Origin: Nonomuraea turkmeniaca
GTDB taxonomy: Bacteria; Actinomycetota; Actinomycetes; Streptosporangiales; Streptosporangiaceae
Reading direction: 5' to 3'
Assembly: GCF_005889735.1 (NCBI RefSeq)
Contig: NZ_VCKY01000104.1
Span: 1 to 35,961, forward strand
DNA: 35,961 bases
Both the position numbers and the translations under genes were made by a program. The notes beneath the pieces are model-generated. The model searched no databases. It was not told the DNA's origin and worked only from the letters and a program-made list of their open reading frames with translations. Shown in pieces: positions 29,743 to 35,961 of the stretch (the first letter of the stretch is position 1; every line of letters starts with the position of its first letter).

Positions 29743-31485
29743 GTGTTGCTGCGCATGTCGTCGTTGTTTCTTCGCACCCTGCGGGACGACCCGGCAGACG
29801 CGGAAGTGCCGAGCCACAAGCTCCTGGTCCGCGCCGGCTACGTCCGCCGCGTGGCGCCCGGCATCTACTCCTGGCTGCCTCTTGGCAAGCTGGTCCTGGA
29901 GAACGTCACCAGGATCGTCCGCGAGGAGATGAACCGGATGGGCGCCCAGGAAGTGCTCTTCCCCGCCCTGCTGCCCCGCGAATACTACGAGGCCACCGGC
30001 CGGTGGACCGAGTACGGCGACAACATCTTCCGGCTCCACGACCGCAAGGGCGCCGACTACCTCCTCGGCCCCACGCACGAGGAGCTCTTCACCGACATGG
30101 TCAAGGGCGAATACTCCTCCTACAAGGACTATCCGGTCACCCTTTACCAAATCCAGACTAAATACCGCGACGAGGCCCGGCCCCGGGCGGGCATCCTGCG
30201 GGGCCGCGAGTTCGTCATGAAGGACTCCTACTCCTTCGACCTCGACGACGACGGGCTCAAGCGCTCCTACGAGCAGCACCGCGAGGCCTACATCCGGACC
30301 TTCGACCGGCTCGGCATCCACTACAAGATCGTTTTCGCGCAGTCGGGAGCCATGGGCGGGTCGGCGTCGGAGGAGTTCCTCGCGCCCACGCCGACCGGCG
30401 AGGACGCGTTCGTGGCCTGCCACTCCTGCGGCTACGCGGCCAACGCCGAGGCTGTCACCACGCCCGCGCCGGCCGCCCGCTCGTACGAGGACACGTCGGC
30501 CCAGCGGGTCATGGACACCCCCGACACTCCGACCATCGAGACGCTGGTCGCGCACGTCAACGAGCACCACGGCCTGTCCATCACCGCCGCGGAAACGTTG
30601 AAGAACGTCGTCGTCAAGGTCACCACGCCCGGCTCGGACAAGATCGAGACGCTCGTGATCGGCGTCCCCGGCGACCGCGAGGTGGACTTCAAGCGCCTGG
30701 AGGCCGCGCTGGCGCCCGGCGAGCCCGCCATCTTCGAGGCCGCAGACTTCGCCAGGCACCCCGGGCTCGTACGCGGCTACATCGGGCCGCAGGTCCTGCG
30801 CGAGCTGGGCATCCGCTATCTCGTCGACCCGCGCGTGGTCACCGGCACCTCCTGGGTGACCGGCGCCAACGAGCCGGGCAAGCACGCCGCCAACGTGGTC
30901 GCGGGTCGTGACTTCACCCCAGACGGCACGATCGAGGCCGCCGAGGTGCGCGCCGGCGACCCCTGCCCCCGCTGCGGCTCGGAGCTGTCCATCGACCGCG
31001 GCATCGAGATCGGCCACATCTTCCAGCTCGGCCGCAAATATGCCGACGCCGCCGGCCTCGACGCCCTCGGCCCCGATGGCAAGCCGATCCGCATCACGAT
31101 GGGCTCGTACGGCATCGGCGTCTCGCGCGCCGTGGCGGTCATCGCCGAGCAGGCCTACGACGCGCTCGGCCTGGTGTGGCCGCGCGAGGTCGCGCCCGCC
31201 GACGTGCACATCGTCGGGACCGGCAAGGAAAACCAGGTGGAGGCGGCGCTGGAGCTGGCCGCCGAGCTGGTGTCGCGCGGCGTGCGCGTCCTGGTGGACG
31301 ACCGGCCGCAGGTGTCGCCCGGCGTCAAGTTCAAGGACGCCGAGCTGCTGGGGGTGCCGACCATCGTGGTGGTCGGGCGCGGACTGTCGCAGGGCGTGGT
31401 GGAGCTCCGGGACCGGGTCTCGGGCGAAAAGTCGGAGATCCCGCTGGCGGAGGCCGCCGACCGCGTCGCCGCCGCCATCGCCTAA
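29743..31485 (+). CDS. proS: Prolyl-tRNA synthetase (bacterial type, with editing domain)
   Basis: The 580-residue class II synthetase has APGIYSWLPLGKLVLENV (motif 1 region), TKYRDEARPRAGILRGREF with MKDSYSFD (motif 2 region), a central insertion of about 170 residues (around 225-400) like the YbaK-type editing domain that clears Ala-tRNA(Pro), ITMGSYGIGVSRAVAVIAEQ (motif 3) and a C-terminal anticodon-binding domain (VHIVGTG to the end). It charges tRNA-Pro in the cytoplasm. GTG at 29743 has AAGGAG 5 bases ahead. Confidence 0.97.
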   Translation: MLLRMSSLFLRTLRDDPADAEVPSHKLLVRAGYVRRVAPGIYSWLPLGKLVLENVTRIVREEMNRMGAQEVLFPALLPREYYEATGRWTEYGDNIFRLHDRKGADYLLGPTHEELFTDMVKGEYSSYKDYPVTLYQIQTKYRDEARPRAGILRGREFVMKDSYSFDLDDDGLKRSYEQHREAYIRTFDRLGIHYKIVFAQSGAMGGSASEEFLAPTPTGEDAFVACHSCGYAANAEAVTTPAPAARSYEDTSAQRVMDTPDTPTIETLVAHVNEHHGLSITAAETLKNVVVKVTTPGSDKIETLVIGVPGDREVDFKRLEAALAPGEPAIFEAADFARHPGLVRGYIGPQVLRELGIRYLVDPRVVTGTSWVTGANEPGKHAANVVAGRDFTPDGTIEAAEVRAGDPCPRCGSELSIDRGIEIGHIFQLGRKYADAAGLDALGPDGKPIRITMGSYGIGVSRAVAVIAEQAYDALGLVWPREVAPADVHIVGTGKENQVEAALELAAELVSRGVRVLVDDRPQVSPGVKFKDAELLGVPTIVVVGRGLSQGVVELRDRVSGEKSEIPLAEAADRVAAAIA

Positions 31486-31891
31486 CGCCCACCGGGCCAC
31501 TCACGGCGCCACCGGGCCACCGTCCCGCTCCGGCGCCCGACCCCAACCGGCGCCGAGCCGTCCCGCTCGGCGTCGGACGCCGCGCCACCACCGGGCGCCG
31601 TGCCGGCGGGATGGGGGCGGTGGAGTCCGGCGCGATGTGGCGGTGGCCAGCCGGCATGCCGCGGCGAACCAGCCAGGCGTGTGGTGGTCAGGCAGGGAAC
31701 CGGTCAGGCGGTGAGGAAACGGTGGTTTTGCGCGGCGGCGCAAAGCGCCGCTCCCACCAGGCGGGCCGCTAATCTCCACCAGCCGCATGGAGATCGGCGC
31801 CAGGATGTGTGCGGACCCGGAGGCGTTCCGCGCCGAGCTGCTCGGCTTCCTCGCCGCGTTCGCCGCCGCCGTCGAACGCCTCGGACCCGGC
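31486..31891. other. 406-bp gene-free stretch after proS
   Basis: No convincing gene is present. A 42-codon plus-strand frame (31787-31915) with weak protein character overlaps the next gene's end and is not called. The region holds many short GGCGCC/GGCGCCG palindromes and the hairpin at 31721-31758. It separates proS from the convergent DUF4439 gene. Confidence 0.6.
31721..31758. terminator. Hairpin between convergent proS and DUF4439 genes
   Basis: GCGGCGC (31735-31741) and GCGCCGC (31745-31751) make a perfect 7-bp stem with an AAA loop, with an outer GGTGG/CCACC pairing. It could terminate transcripts from either side, though it is 235 bp from proS. Confidence 0.45.
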
Positions 31892-32356
31892 CTACTCTCC
31901 GTCCTCCACCGCTGACGGCGAGGGCGACGGGGGCGCGGCGGCCGGCATGCCGGGGAACGCGGGCGGCTGGCCGGGGCGGAAGGAGTGGGCCCGGGTGACC
32001 GCCTCCTGCATGGCAAGAGCGGCGTAACGGCGCAGCGACACGTCCTGCGCGGCCGCCAGCTCCAAGTAGGCGGCCGTGACGCCGTTCTCCAGGTGCGCGG
32101 CCAGCTTGGCCGCCAGCGTGGCGTTGGAGGGGAAGAACGGCAGCGCGTAGGACGCGTCCGGCTCGGCCGGCCGGCCGCCGCGCGTCGTGATGAACCCGCG
32201 CAGCTGGTCACGGCGTGCCCGGTGGGCGTCGAAGGCCGCACTCATCCTGTCCCGCAGGGAGCCGGCCGTCCGCGCGCCCAGCAGCCCGTACGCGAACAGC
32301 GCCGCGTGCTCGGCCGCCAGCGCCTTGCGCAGCTTCTCGACGTCGTCGGCGTTCAC
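31892..32356 (-). CDS. DUF4439 ferritin-like protein
   Basis: The 154-residue protein is mostly helical: DVEKLRKALAAEHAALFAYGLLGART, RMSAAFDAHRARRDQLRGFI, then a loop, LAAKLAAHLENGVTAAYLELAAA and a final helix RRYAALAMQEAVTRAH, followed by a Pro/Ser tail. This four-helix layout with a Glu-His pair (AEH, and AHR) is that of DUF4439 (ferritin-like). A metal role is possible but unproven. GTG at 32356 falls inside the first of three 29-30-bp repeats that link it to the upstream lipoprotein gene; the two are an operon. Confidence 0.85.
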   Translation of the reverse strand: MNADDVEKLRKALAAEHAALFAYGLLGARTAGSLRDRMSAAFDAHRARRDQLRGFITTRGGRPAEPDASYALPFFPSNATLAAKLAAHLENGVTAAYLELAAAQDVSLRRYAALAMQEAVTRAHSFRPGQPPAFPGMPAAAPPSPSPSAVEDGE

Positions 32357-32440
32357 AGAGGCCTCGGAACGGCGAGGATACTCACAGGGGACCTCGGCAT
32401 GGCGATGGTGTTCACAGGGACCTCGGCAGGGCGACGGCGT
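32353..32440. repeat. Three tandem 29-30-bp repeats between the two ferritin-like genes
   Basis: Copies at 32353-32381, 32382-32411 and 32412-32440 all follow TCACAGGG-ACCTCGGCA-GGCGA with some drift. On the minus strand each unit ends in CTGTGA. One unit gives the TGA of the lipoprotein gene and another the GTG of the DUF4439 gene, so the gap between the genes was made by repeat growth. Confidence 0.8.
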
Positions 32441-32900
32441 GGGCGGCCTCGCAGGCGCCGATGCTGGCGATGACCTGGGCCATCCCGGGCGAGACGGCCG
32501 CGAGCTGGCGTGTCCGCAACGCCGCAGCCTTGCGCTCGAGGTCGCGCAGCCGCGACAGCGACGTCTTCGGTGTGGCGGTGGCGGACGGGGTCGCGGAGGC
32601 GGTGGCGGACGGCGTCGCGGACGCCGAAGCTGGGGCCTTGAGGTGCTTGCGCAGCTCGTTGAGATGAGCCTGGTGGCGGTCCCTGAAGGGCGTCAGCTTC
32701 TCTGCCCCGCCCGCGATCAGCGATGAATAGAGCGCGATCGTCCGTTCCTTTTCCGCGACCAACTCCTTCAGCAGGAGCGTCTCAGGGGAGTCCGGGGCCT
32801 GGGCGGGCGGCTGCGGCGGCGGGCCGGAAGCGTTGCAGGCGGTGAGAGCGGCCGCTCCGCCCACCAGCATGACCCGCCGGGAGAGGTGAGGCGGACGCAC
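32412..32900 (-). CDS. Ferritin-like lipoprotein of the same family
   Basis: The 162-residue product has a lipoprotein signal with a twin-Arg-like start (LSRRVMLVGGAAALTACNASG) and a lipobox LTAC with Cys22, so it is probably anchored outside the membrane. The mature part has a Pro-rich linker, a helix TLLLKELVAEKERTIALYSSLIAG, RDRHQAHLNELRKHL, a low-complexity Ser/Ala/Thr stretch of SATPSATA repeats and LRDLERKAAALRTRQLAAVSPGMAQVIASIGACEAAH. It looks like an exported, more diverged partner of the DUF4439 protein downstream. GTG at 32900 is the start, divergent from rimP. Confidence 0.8.
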   Translation of the reverse strand: MRPPHLSRRVMLVGGAAALTACNASGPPPQPPAQAPDSPETLLLKELVAEKERTIALYSSLIAGGAEKLTPFRDRHQAHLNELRKHLKAPASASATPSATASATPSATATPKTSLSRLRDLERKAAALRTRQLAAVSPGMAQVIASIGACEAAHAVALPRSL

Positions 32901-33120
32901 GGACAGGAACCTCCAGTATTACGGGACCCGGATAGGATCCTACGGGCTGGTGCCCGCGATCGCTGTCGGCGACGCTCGCCATTCGACCGTGACGAGTGGC
33001 GCTCTTTACGTGCCCTCATACAGATAGGGTGTCAACTGTCGTCGCTGGCTGCGCGGCCAAGCGGCGGAGAGCCAGAGGCGAGGTCCGCCCGGCTGAGACA
33101 TGACAATAGGGGAGGTCGGT

Positions 33121-33606
33121 ATGGGCAGCGCATCACCCCGCGACCACCTGATGAAGCTCCTGGAGCCCGTGGTCAGCGCGGAGGGCCTCGATCTGGAGGA
33201 CATCACGGTCACCCAGGCAGGCAAGCGACGGTTGCTGCGGGTGATCGTCGACCGGGACGGCGGCGTGAGCCTCGACGACGTGGCCGACGTGAGCCAGGCC
33301 GTCTCGGCGGCGTTGGACGACGACAACTCGATGGGCCCGGCGGCTTACACGCTGGAGGTCTCCTCACCGGGTGTCGACCGCCCTCTCACCGAGCCGCGCC
33401 ACTGGCGGCGTGCGGCCAAACGTCTGGTGAAGGCCGAGATGAGAGACGGCACCATGGTGGAGGGCCGGATCATGGCGGCGGACGAGAGCGGCGTCGACAT
33501 CGACGCCGCGGGCGCCGCGCGCCGGCTTGATTACGAGGACCTGGCCCGGGGACGGGTGCAGGTGGAGTTCCGCCGCATCGACGACGTCGACGGCGACGAA
33601 GGCTAA
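33121..33606 (+). CDS. rimP: Ribosome maturation factor RimP
   Basis: The 161-residue protein has the RimP N-terminal domain (LMKLLEPVVSAEGLDLEDITV, RLLRVIVDRDGGVSLDDVADVSQAVSAALD) with YTLEVSSPGVDRPLTEPRHWRR, and an SH3-like C-terminal domain (GTMVEGRIMAADESGVDI). It aids maturation of the 30S subunit. The ATG at 33121 was chosen because GGGGAGG stands 5 bases ahead; the earlier ATG at 33100 has no site. It opens the rimP-nusA-ylxR-infB operon and ends 12 bp before nusA. Confidence 0.96.
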   Translation: MGSASPRDHLMKLLEPVVSAEGLDLEDITVTQAGKRRLLRVIVDRDGGVSLDDVADVSQAVSAALDDDNSMGPAAYTLEVSSPGVDRPLTEPRHWRRAAKRLVKAEMRDGTMVEGRIMAADESGVDIDAAGAARRLDYEDLARGRVQVEFRRIDDVDGDEG

Positions 33607-33618
33607 GGGGGAGCCGCC

Positions 33619-34623
33619 GTGGACATCGACATGAGCGTCCTGCGCAGCCTGGAACGTGAAAAGGACATCTCCTTCGACCTGGTGGTCAAGGCGATCGAGG
33701 ACGCGCTGCTGATCGCATACATCCGGACCGAGGGCGCGGCCTCCAAGGCGCGTGCCGAGCTCGACAGGAGCAGCGGCCACGTGACGATCTGGGCGGCCGA
33801 GCTCGACGAGGAGGGCGAGGTCGTCAGGGAGTTCGACGACACACCCAACAACTTCAGCAGGATCGCCGCCACCACAGCCAAGCAGGTCATCCTGCAGCAG
33901 CTGCGCGACGCCGAAGACGAGATCAACTTCGGCGAGTTCGCCAGCCGCGAGGGCGAGCTGGTCTCCGGCGTCATCCAGCAGGGCAAGGACCCCCGCGTGG
34001 TGCTGGTCGACCTGGGCAAGATCGAGGCCGTGCTGCCGCACGCCGAGCAGGTCCCCGGCGAGGATTACGTGCACGGCGAGCGCATCCGCGCCTACGTGGT
34101 GCAGGTGAAGAAGGGCCACAAGGGCCCCTCGGTCACCTTGTCGCGCACTCATCCCGGGCTGGTGAAGAAGCTGTTCGCCTTGGAGGTCCCGGAGATCGCC
34201 GACGGCACCGTGGAGATCGCCGCGGTGGCGCGCGAGGCCGGGCACCGTACGAAGATCGCGGTCAGGTCGCGCAAGTCCGGTGTCAACGCCAAGGGCGCGT
34301 GCATCGGCCCGATGGGTTCGCGCGTACGCAACGTGATGACCGAGCTCCACGGCGAGAAGATCGACATCATCGACTGGTCGGAGGACCCGGCGGACTTCGT
34401 CGGGAATGCTCTGTCGCCGGCCCGCGTTTCCCATGTCGAGGTTCTCGATTTGGAGGGACGGGTCGCGCGGGTGACGGTGCCCGACTACCAGCTGTCGCTG
34501 GCCATCGGGAAAGAGGGGCAGAACGCCCGGCTTGCCGCGCGGCTGACGGGATGGCGGATCGACATCCGGCCCGACACACAGGCGGAAGATGCCGCCGGTT
34601 CCGTAGATGCGTCAACACGGTAA
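33619..34623 (+). CDS. nusA: Transcription termination/antitermination factor NusA
   Basis: The 334-residue protein has an N-terminal RNA polymerase-binding domain, an S1 domain (SREGELVSGVIQQGKDPRVVLVDLGKIEAVLP), and two KH domains (VAREAGHRTKIAVRSRKSGVNAKGACIGPMGSRV; VTVPDYQLSLAIGKEGQNARLAARLTGWRIDI). It lacks the C-terminal repeats found in E. coli, as is usual in actinobacteria. It modulates pausing and termination. GTG at 33619 has GGGGGAG 5 bases ahead. Confidence 0.97.
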   Translation: MDIDMSVLRSLEREKDISFDLVVKAIEDALLIAYIRTEGAASKARAELDRSSGHVTIWAAELDEEGEVVREFDDTPNNFSRIAATTAKQVILQQLRDAEDEINFGEFASREGELVSGVIQQGKDPRVVLVDLGKIEAVLPHAEQVPGEDYVHGERIRAYVVQVKKGHKGPSVTLSRTHPGLVKKLFALEVPEIADGTVEIAAVAREAGHRTKIAVRSRKSGVNAKGACIGPMGSRVRNVMTELHGEKIDIIDWSEDPADFVGNALSPARVSHVEVLDLEGRVARVTVPDYQLSLAIGKEGQNARLAARLTGWRIDIRPDTQAEDAAGSVDASTR

Positions 34624-34918
34624 GCTGGAATATGGTGGCCAGGCGGCCCCACAGCGCACCTGTGTGGGCTGCAGGGTTCGCACGGTTAAGACCGAGCTGC
34701 TCCGCCTGGTGCGGGTCGAGGACCATGTGGTCCCTGACCTGCGAGGACGGCTTCCCGGCCGGGGTGCATCGTTGCACCCGTCCGTGAGCTGTCTGGAGCT
34801 TGCCGAGCGTCGCCGGGCGTTTCCGCGCGCGTTTCGCGTGCCGGGACCGCTCGACGTCTCGCCCGTGCGGGCACACCTAGAGGGAGAACACGAAATGTCA
34901 TGTAGGACGCCGAGTTGA
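34607..34918 (+). CDS. ylxR: YlxR (DUF448) RNA-binding protein
   Basis: The 103-residue protein has the YlxR signature: RTCVGCRVRTVKTELLRLVR, then GRLPGRGASLHPSVSCLELAERRRAFPRAFRV. YlxR binds RNA and, in some bacteria, RNase P. The ATG at 34607 overlaps the nusA end by 17 bp; no ribosome site is seen, so translation is probably coupled to nusA. The last 7 residues (MSCRTPS) start at an ATG (34895) that has its own AGGGAG 8 bases ahead, which may be a separate start for a leader peptide. Confidence 0.92.
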   Translation: MRQHGKLEYGGQAAPQRTCVGCRVRTVKTELLRLVRVEDHVVPDLRGRLPGRGASLHPSVSCLELAERRRAFPRAFRVPGPLDVSPVRAHLEGEHEMSCRTPS

Positions 34919-34981
34919 TGGGGCGGAGTCAGATTGCTATGAGCGCCTGATGAGCACGCGGCGATGAAGACGTCAAGGTAG
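34918..34981 (+). other. Chain of overlapping micro-reading frames in the ylxR-infB leader
   Basis: MGRSQIAMSA (34918-34950) begins at an ATG overlapping the ylxR TGA (TGATG). MSTRR (34950-34967) begins at an ATG overlapping its TGA (TGATG). MKTSR (34964-34981) begins four bases before that TGA ends (ATGA) and stops at TAG. They fill the gap between ylxR and the hairpin at 34986-35016. Whether ribosomes use them is not known. Confidence 0.5.
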
Positions 34982-34985
34982 CGAC

Positions 34986-35016
34986 GGTCCGGACGGCACA
35001 GCCAGCCTCCCGGGCC
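34986..35016 (+). promoter_or_regulatory. Hairpin directly ahead of the infB ribosome site
   Basis: GGTCCGG (34986-34992) pairs with CCGGGCC (35010-35016) through 7 base pairs, one a G-U, with a 17-base loop. The AAGGGAG ribosome site follows five bases later. It could gate infB translation or terminate weakly. Confidence 0.45.
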
Positions 35017-35031
35017 GAGTAAGGGAGTGCA

Positions 35032-35961
35032 GTGGCGAAGGTCCGGGTATACGAGCTCGCTAAGGAGTTCGGCGTAGAGAGCAAGGTCGTCATGGCCAAG
35101 CTCCAAGAGATGGGAGAGTTCGTCCGATCGGCGTCCTCGACCATCGAAGCGCCGGTGGTCCGCAGGCTCACCGAAGCTCTGGGCGCATCCAAGGGTGGGC
35201 CCTCTAGGGGCGGCGGACAGCCGTCCAACAAGCCGCAGCCGCCAAAGGCTGCTCCCCGGCCGGCGGACAGCCAGGTCGGCAACGGCACGGCGCAGGCGCC
35301 GGTTCCGTCTCCTCCGCGTCCAGGTCCGGGTCCCAAGCCCGGCCCCAGTCCGCGTCCGGGTCCCGCGGGCGGCACTCAGCCGCGCCCGCCGGTTCCCATG
35401 CCTCAGCAGCAGCAGCCCCAGGCCCCGCGCGGTGAGGCGCCTCAGGCTCCGCAGGCCCGCTTCGAGAGCGGTGCGCCCGCCCGGCCTACCCCGGGTCCGC
35501 GTCCCGGTCCGGCACCTCGCCAGGCTCCCAAGCCTGGCCCGGGCCCGCGTCCGGGTGCTGGGGGCGGCGGCGGTTCCGCGCAGGGCCAGCGTCCCGGCGC
35601 GCCCGCCGGTGGCGGCGGTCCGCGTCCCGGTCCGGGGCCGAAGCCGGGCCCGCGTGGCCCGCGTCCCGGTAACAACCCGTTCTCGTCGACCGCCAGCGGC
35701 ATGGGCCAGGCCCGGCCGCCGCGGCCCGGTGGCCAGCGCGACGGCGGTGGCCCCGGCCAGCGCGAGCGTCGCGACGGTCCGCCGCGTGACGGTCGTGACG
35801 GCGCGATGCCGCGTCCGCCGCAGGGTCGTGGCGGCGACAGGCCCAGCCCAGGTCCGCGTCCCGGTCCGCCTGCCGGCGGTCCGCGTCCTGGTCCCGGTGC
35901 GGGCGGTCCCCGTCCTGGTGGTCCGCGTCCTAACCCGATGATGATGCCCCAGGGCCGTCCC
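35032..35961 (+). CDS. infB: Translation initiation factor IF-2, N-terminal part (3' end off window)
   Basis: The 310 codons in the window start with MAKVRVYELAKEFGVESKVVMAKLQEMGEFVRSASSTIEAP, the IF2 N-terminal domain, in the first 45 residues. A long Pro/Gly/Arg-rich low-complexity linker with GPRPGP-type repeats follows, as is usual in actinobacterial IF-2. The GTPase and later domains lie beyond the window. IF-2 places initiator tRNA on the ribosome. GTG at 35032 has AAGGGAG 4-5 bases ahead. Confidence 0.97.
   Translation, partial: MAKVRVYELAKEFGVESKVVMAKLQEMGEFVRSASSTIEAPVVRRLTEALGASKGGPSRGGGQPSNKPQPPKAAPRPADSQVGNGTAQAPVPSPPRPGPGPKPGPSPRPGPAGGTQPRPPVPMPQQQQPQAPRGEAPQAPQARFESGAPARPTPGPRPGPAPRQAPKPGPGPRPGAGGGGGSAQGQRPGAPAGGGGPRPGPGPKPGPRGPRPGNNPFSSTASGMGQARPPRPGGQRDGGGPGQRERRDGPPRDGRDGAMPRPPQGRGGDRPSPGPRPGPPAGGPRPGPGAGGPRPGGPRPNPMMMPQGRP

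Noticed and set aside
31787..31915. A 42-codon plus-strand frame starting MEIGARM
   Set aside because: It has no ribosome site, overlaps the end of the DUF4439 gene on the other strand and shows no family match.
34607..34660. A later start for ylxR outside nusA
   Set aside because: No ATG, GTG or TTG lies in frame between the nusA stop and the conserved RTCVGC motif, so the overlapping ATG at 34607 was kept.

Overview
The window is high-GC actinomycete chromosome, with GTG/TTG starts, strong GGAGG ribosome sites and dense overlapping operons. The rimP-nusA-ylxR-infB block, DUF2252/ATP-grasp genes, F420/LLM oxidoreductases and an FprA-type reductase fit a Streptosporangiales relative such as Nonomuraea or Thermomonospora. 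That placement is inference from sequence style and was not searched.

The main theme is a catabolic cluster for the last two steroid rings (HIP pathway, the KstR2 regulon of Mycobacterium tuberculosis). It lies in several blocks. Block 1 (1-5319) holds ipdC-, ipdB-, ipdA- and echA20-like genes on the minus strand, with a divergent SDR gene like Rv3549c. Block 2 (11415-15711) holds a flavin reductase, fadE30-like and ipdF-like genes on the minus strand, and a divergent Ltp2-like aldolase with its DUF35 partner. Block 3 (23536-27227) holds an LLM flavin oxidoreductase, a PaaK-like ligase homologue without a phosphate loop, and a fadD3-like HIP-CoA ligase. Block 4 (27909-28862) holds a fadE32/33-like acyl-CoA dehydrogenase. 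Five copies of one 16-bp operator (CCAAGCGCTTGCTTGG and variants) sit at the promoters of these blocks. All match the published KstR2 consensus AnCAAGnnCTTGnT at 8 to 10 of its 10 fixed positions, so the blocks probably form one regulon. The regulator gene is not in the window.

A TnpB-only IS200/IS605-type element (about 1710-2957) sits exactly at the 3' end of ipdA, between ipdA and ipdB. The ipdA stop codon is supplied by the element, and about 35 C-terminal residues expected from M. tuberculosis IpdA are missing.

Between the steroid blocks lie a three-gene operon with a leaderless trypsin-like peptidase (5423-7264), a NIPSNAP gene, a tandem pair of small secreted Asn/Ser-rich paralogues (8208-8769), an ATP-grasp/DUF2252 pair (8826-11352), a GntR regulator and a GNAT acetyltransferase with a strongly structured leader (16602-18154), an F420-type LLM oxidoreductase, a decayed RibD/DHFR-like gene, cutC, a DUF6986 aldolase-like gene, fprA and a ligase fragment.

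The right end (28982-35961) is a housekeeping region: a membrane protein, proS, two ferritin-like DUF4439-type genes, then rimP-nusA-ylxR-infB, with infB running off the window. The ylxR-infB gap is filled by a chain of tiny overlapping reading frames followed by a hairpin and the infB ribosome site. No tRNA, rRNA or CRISPR array was seen.
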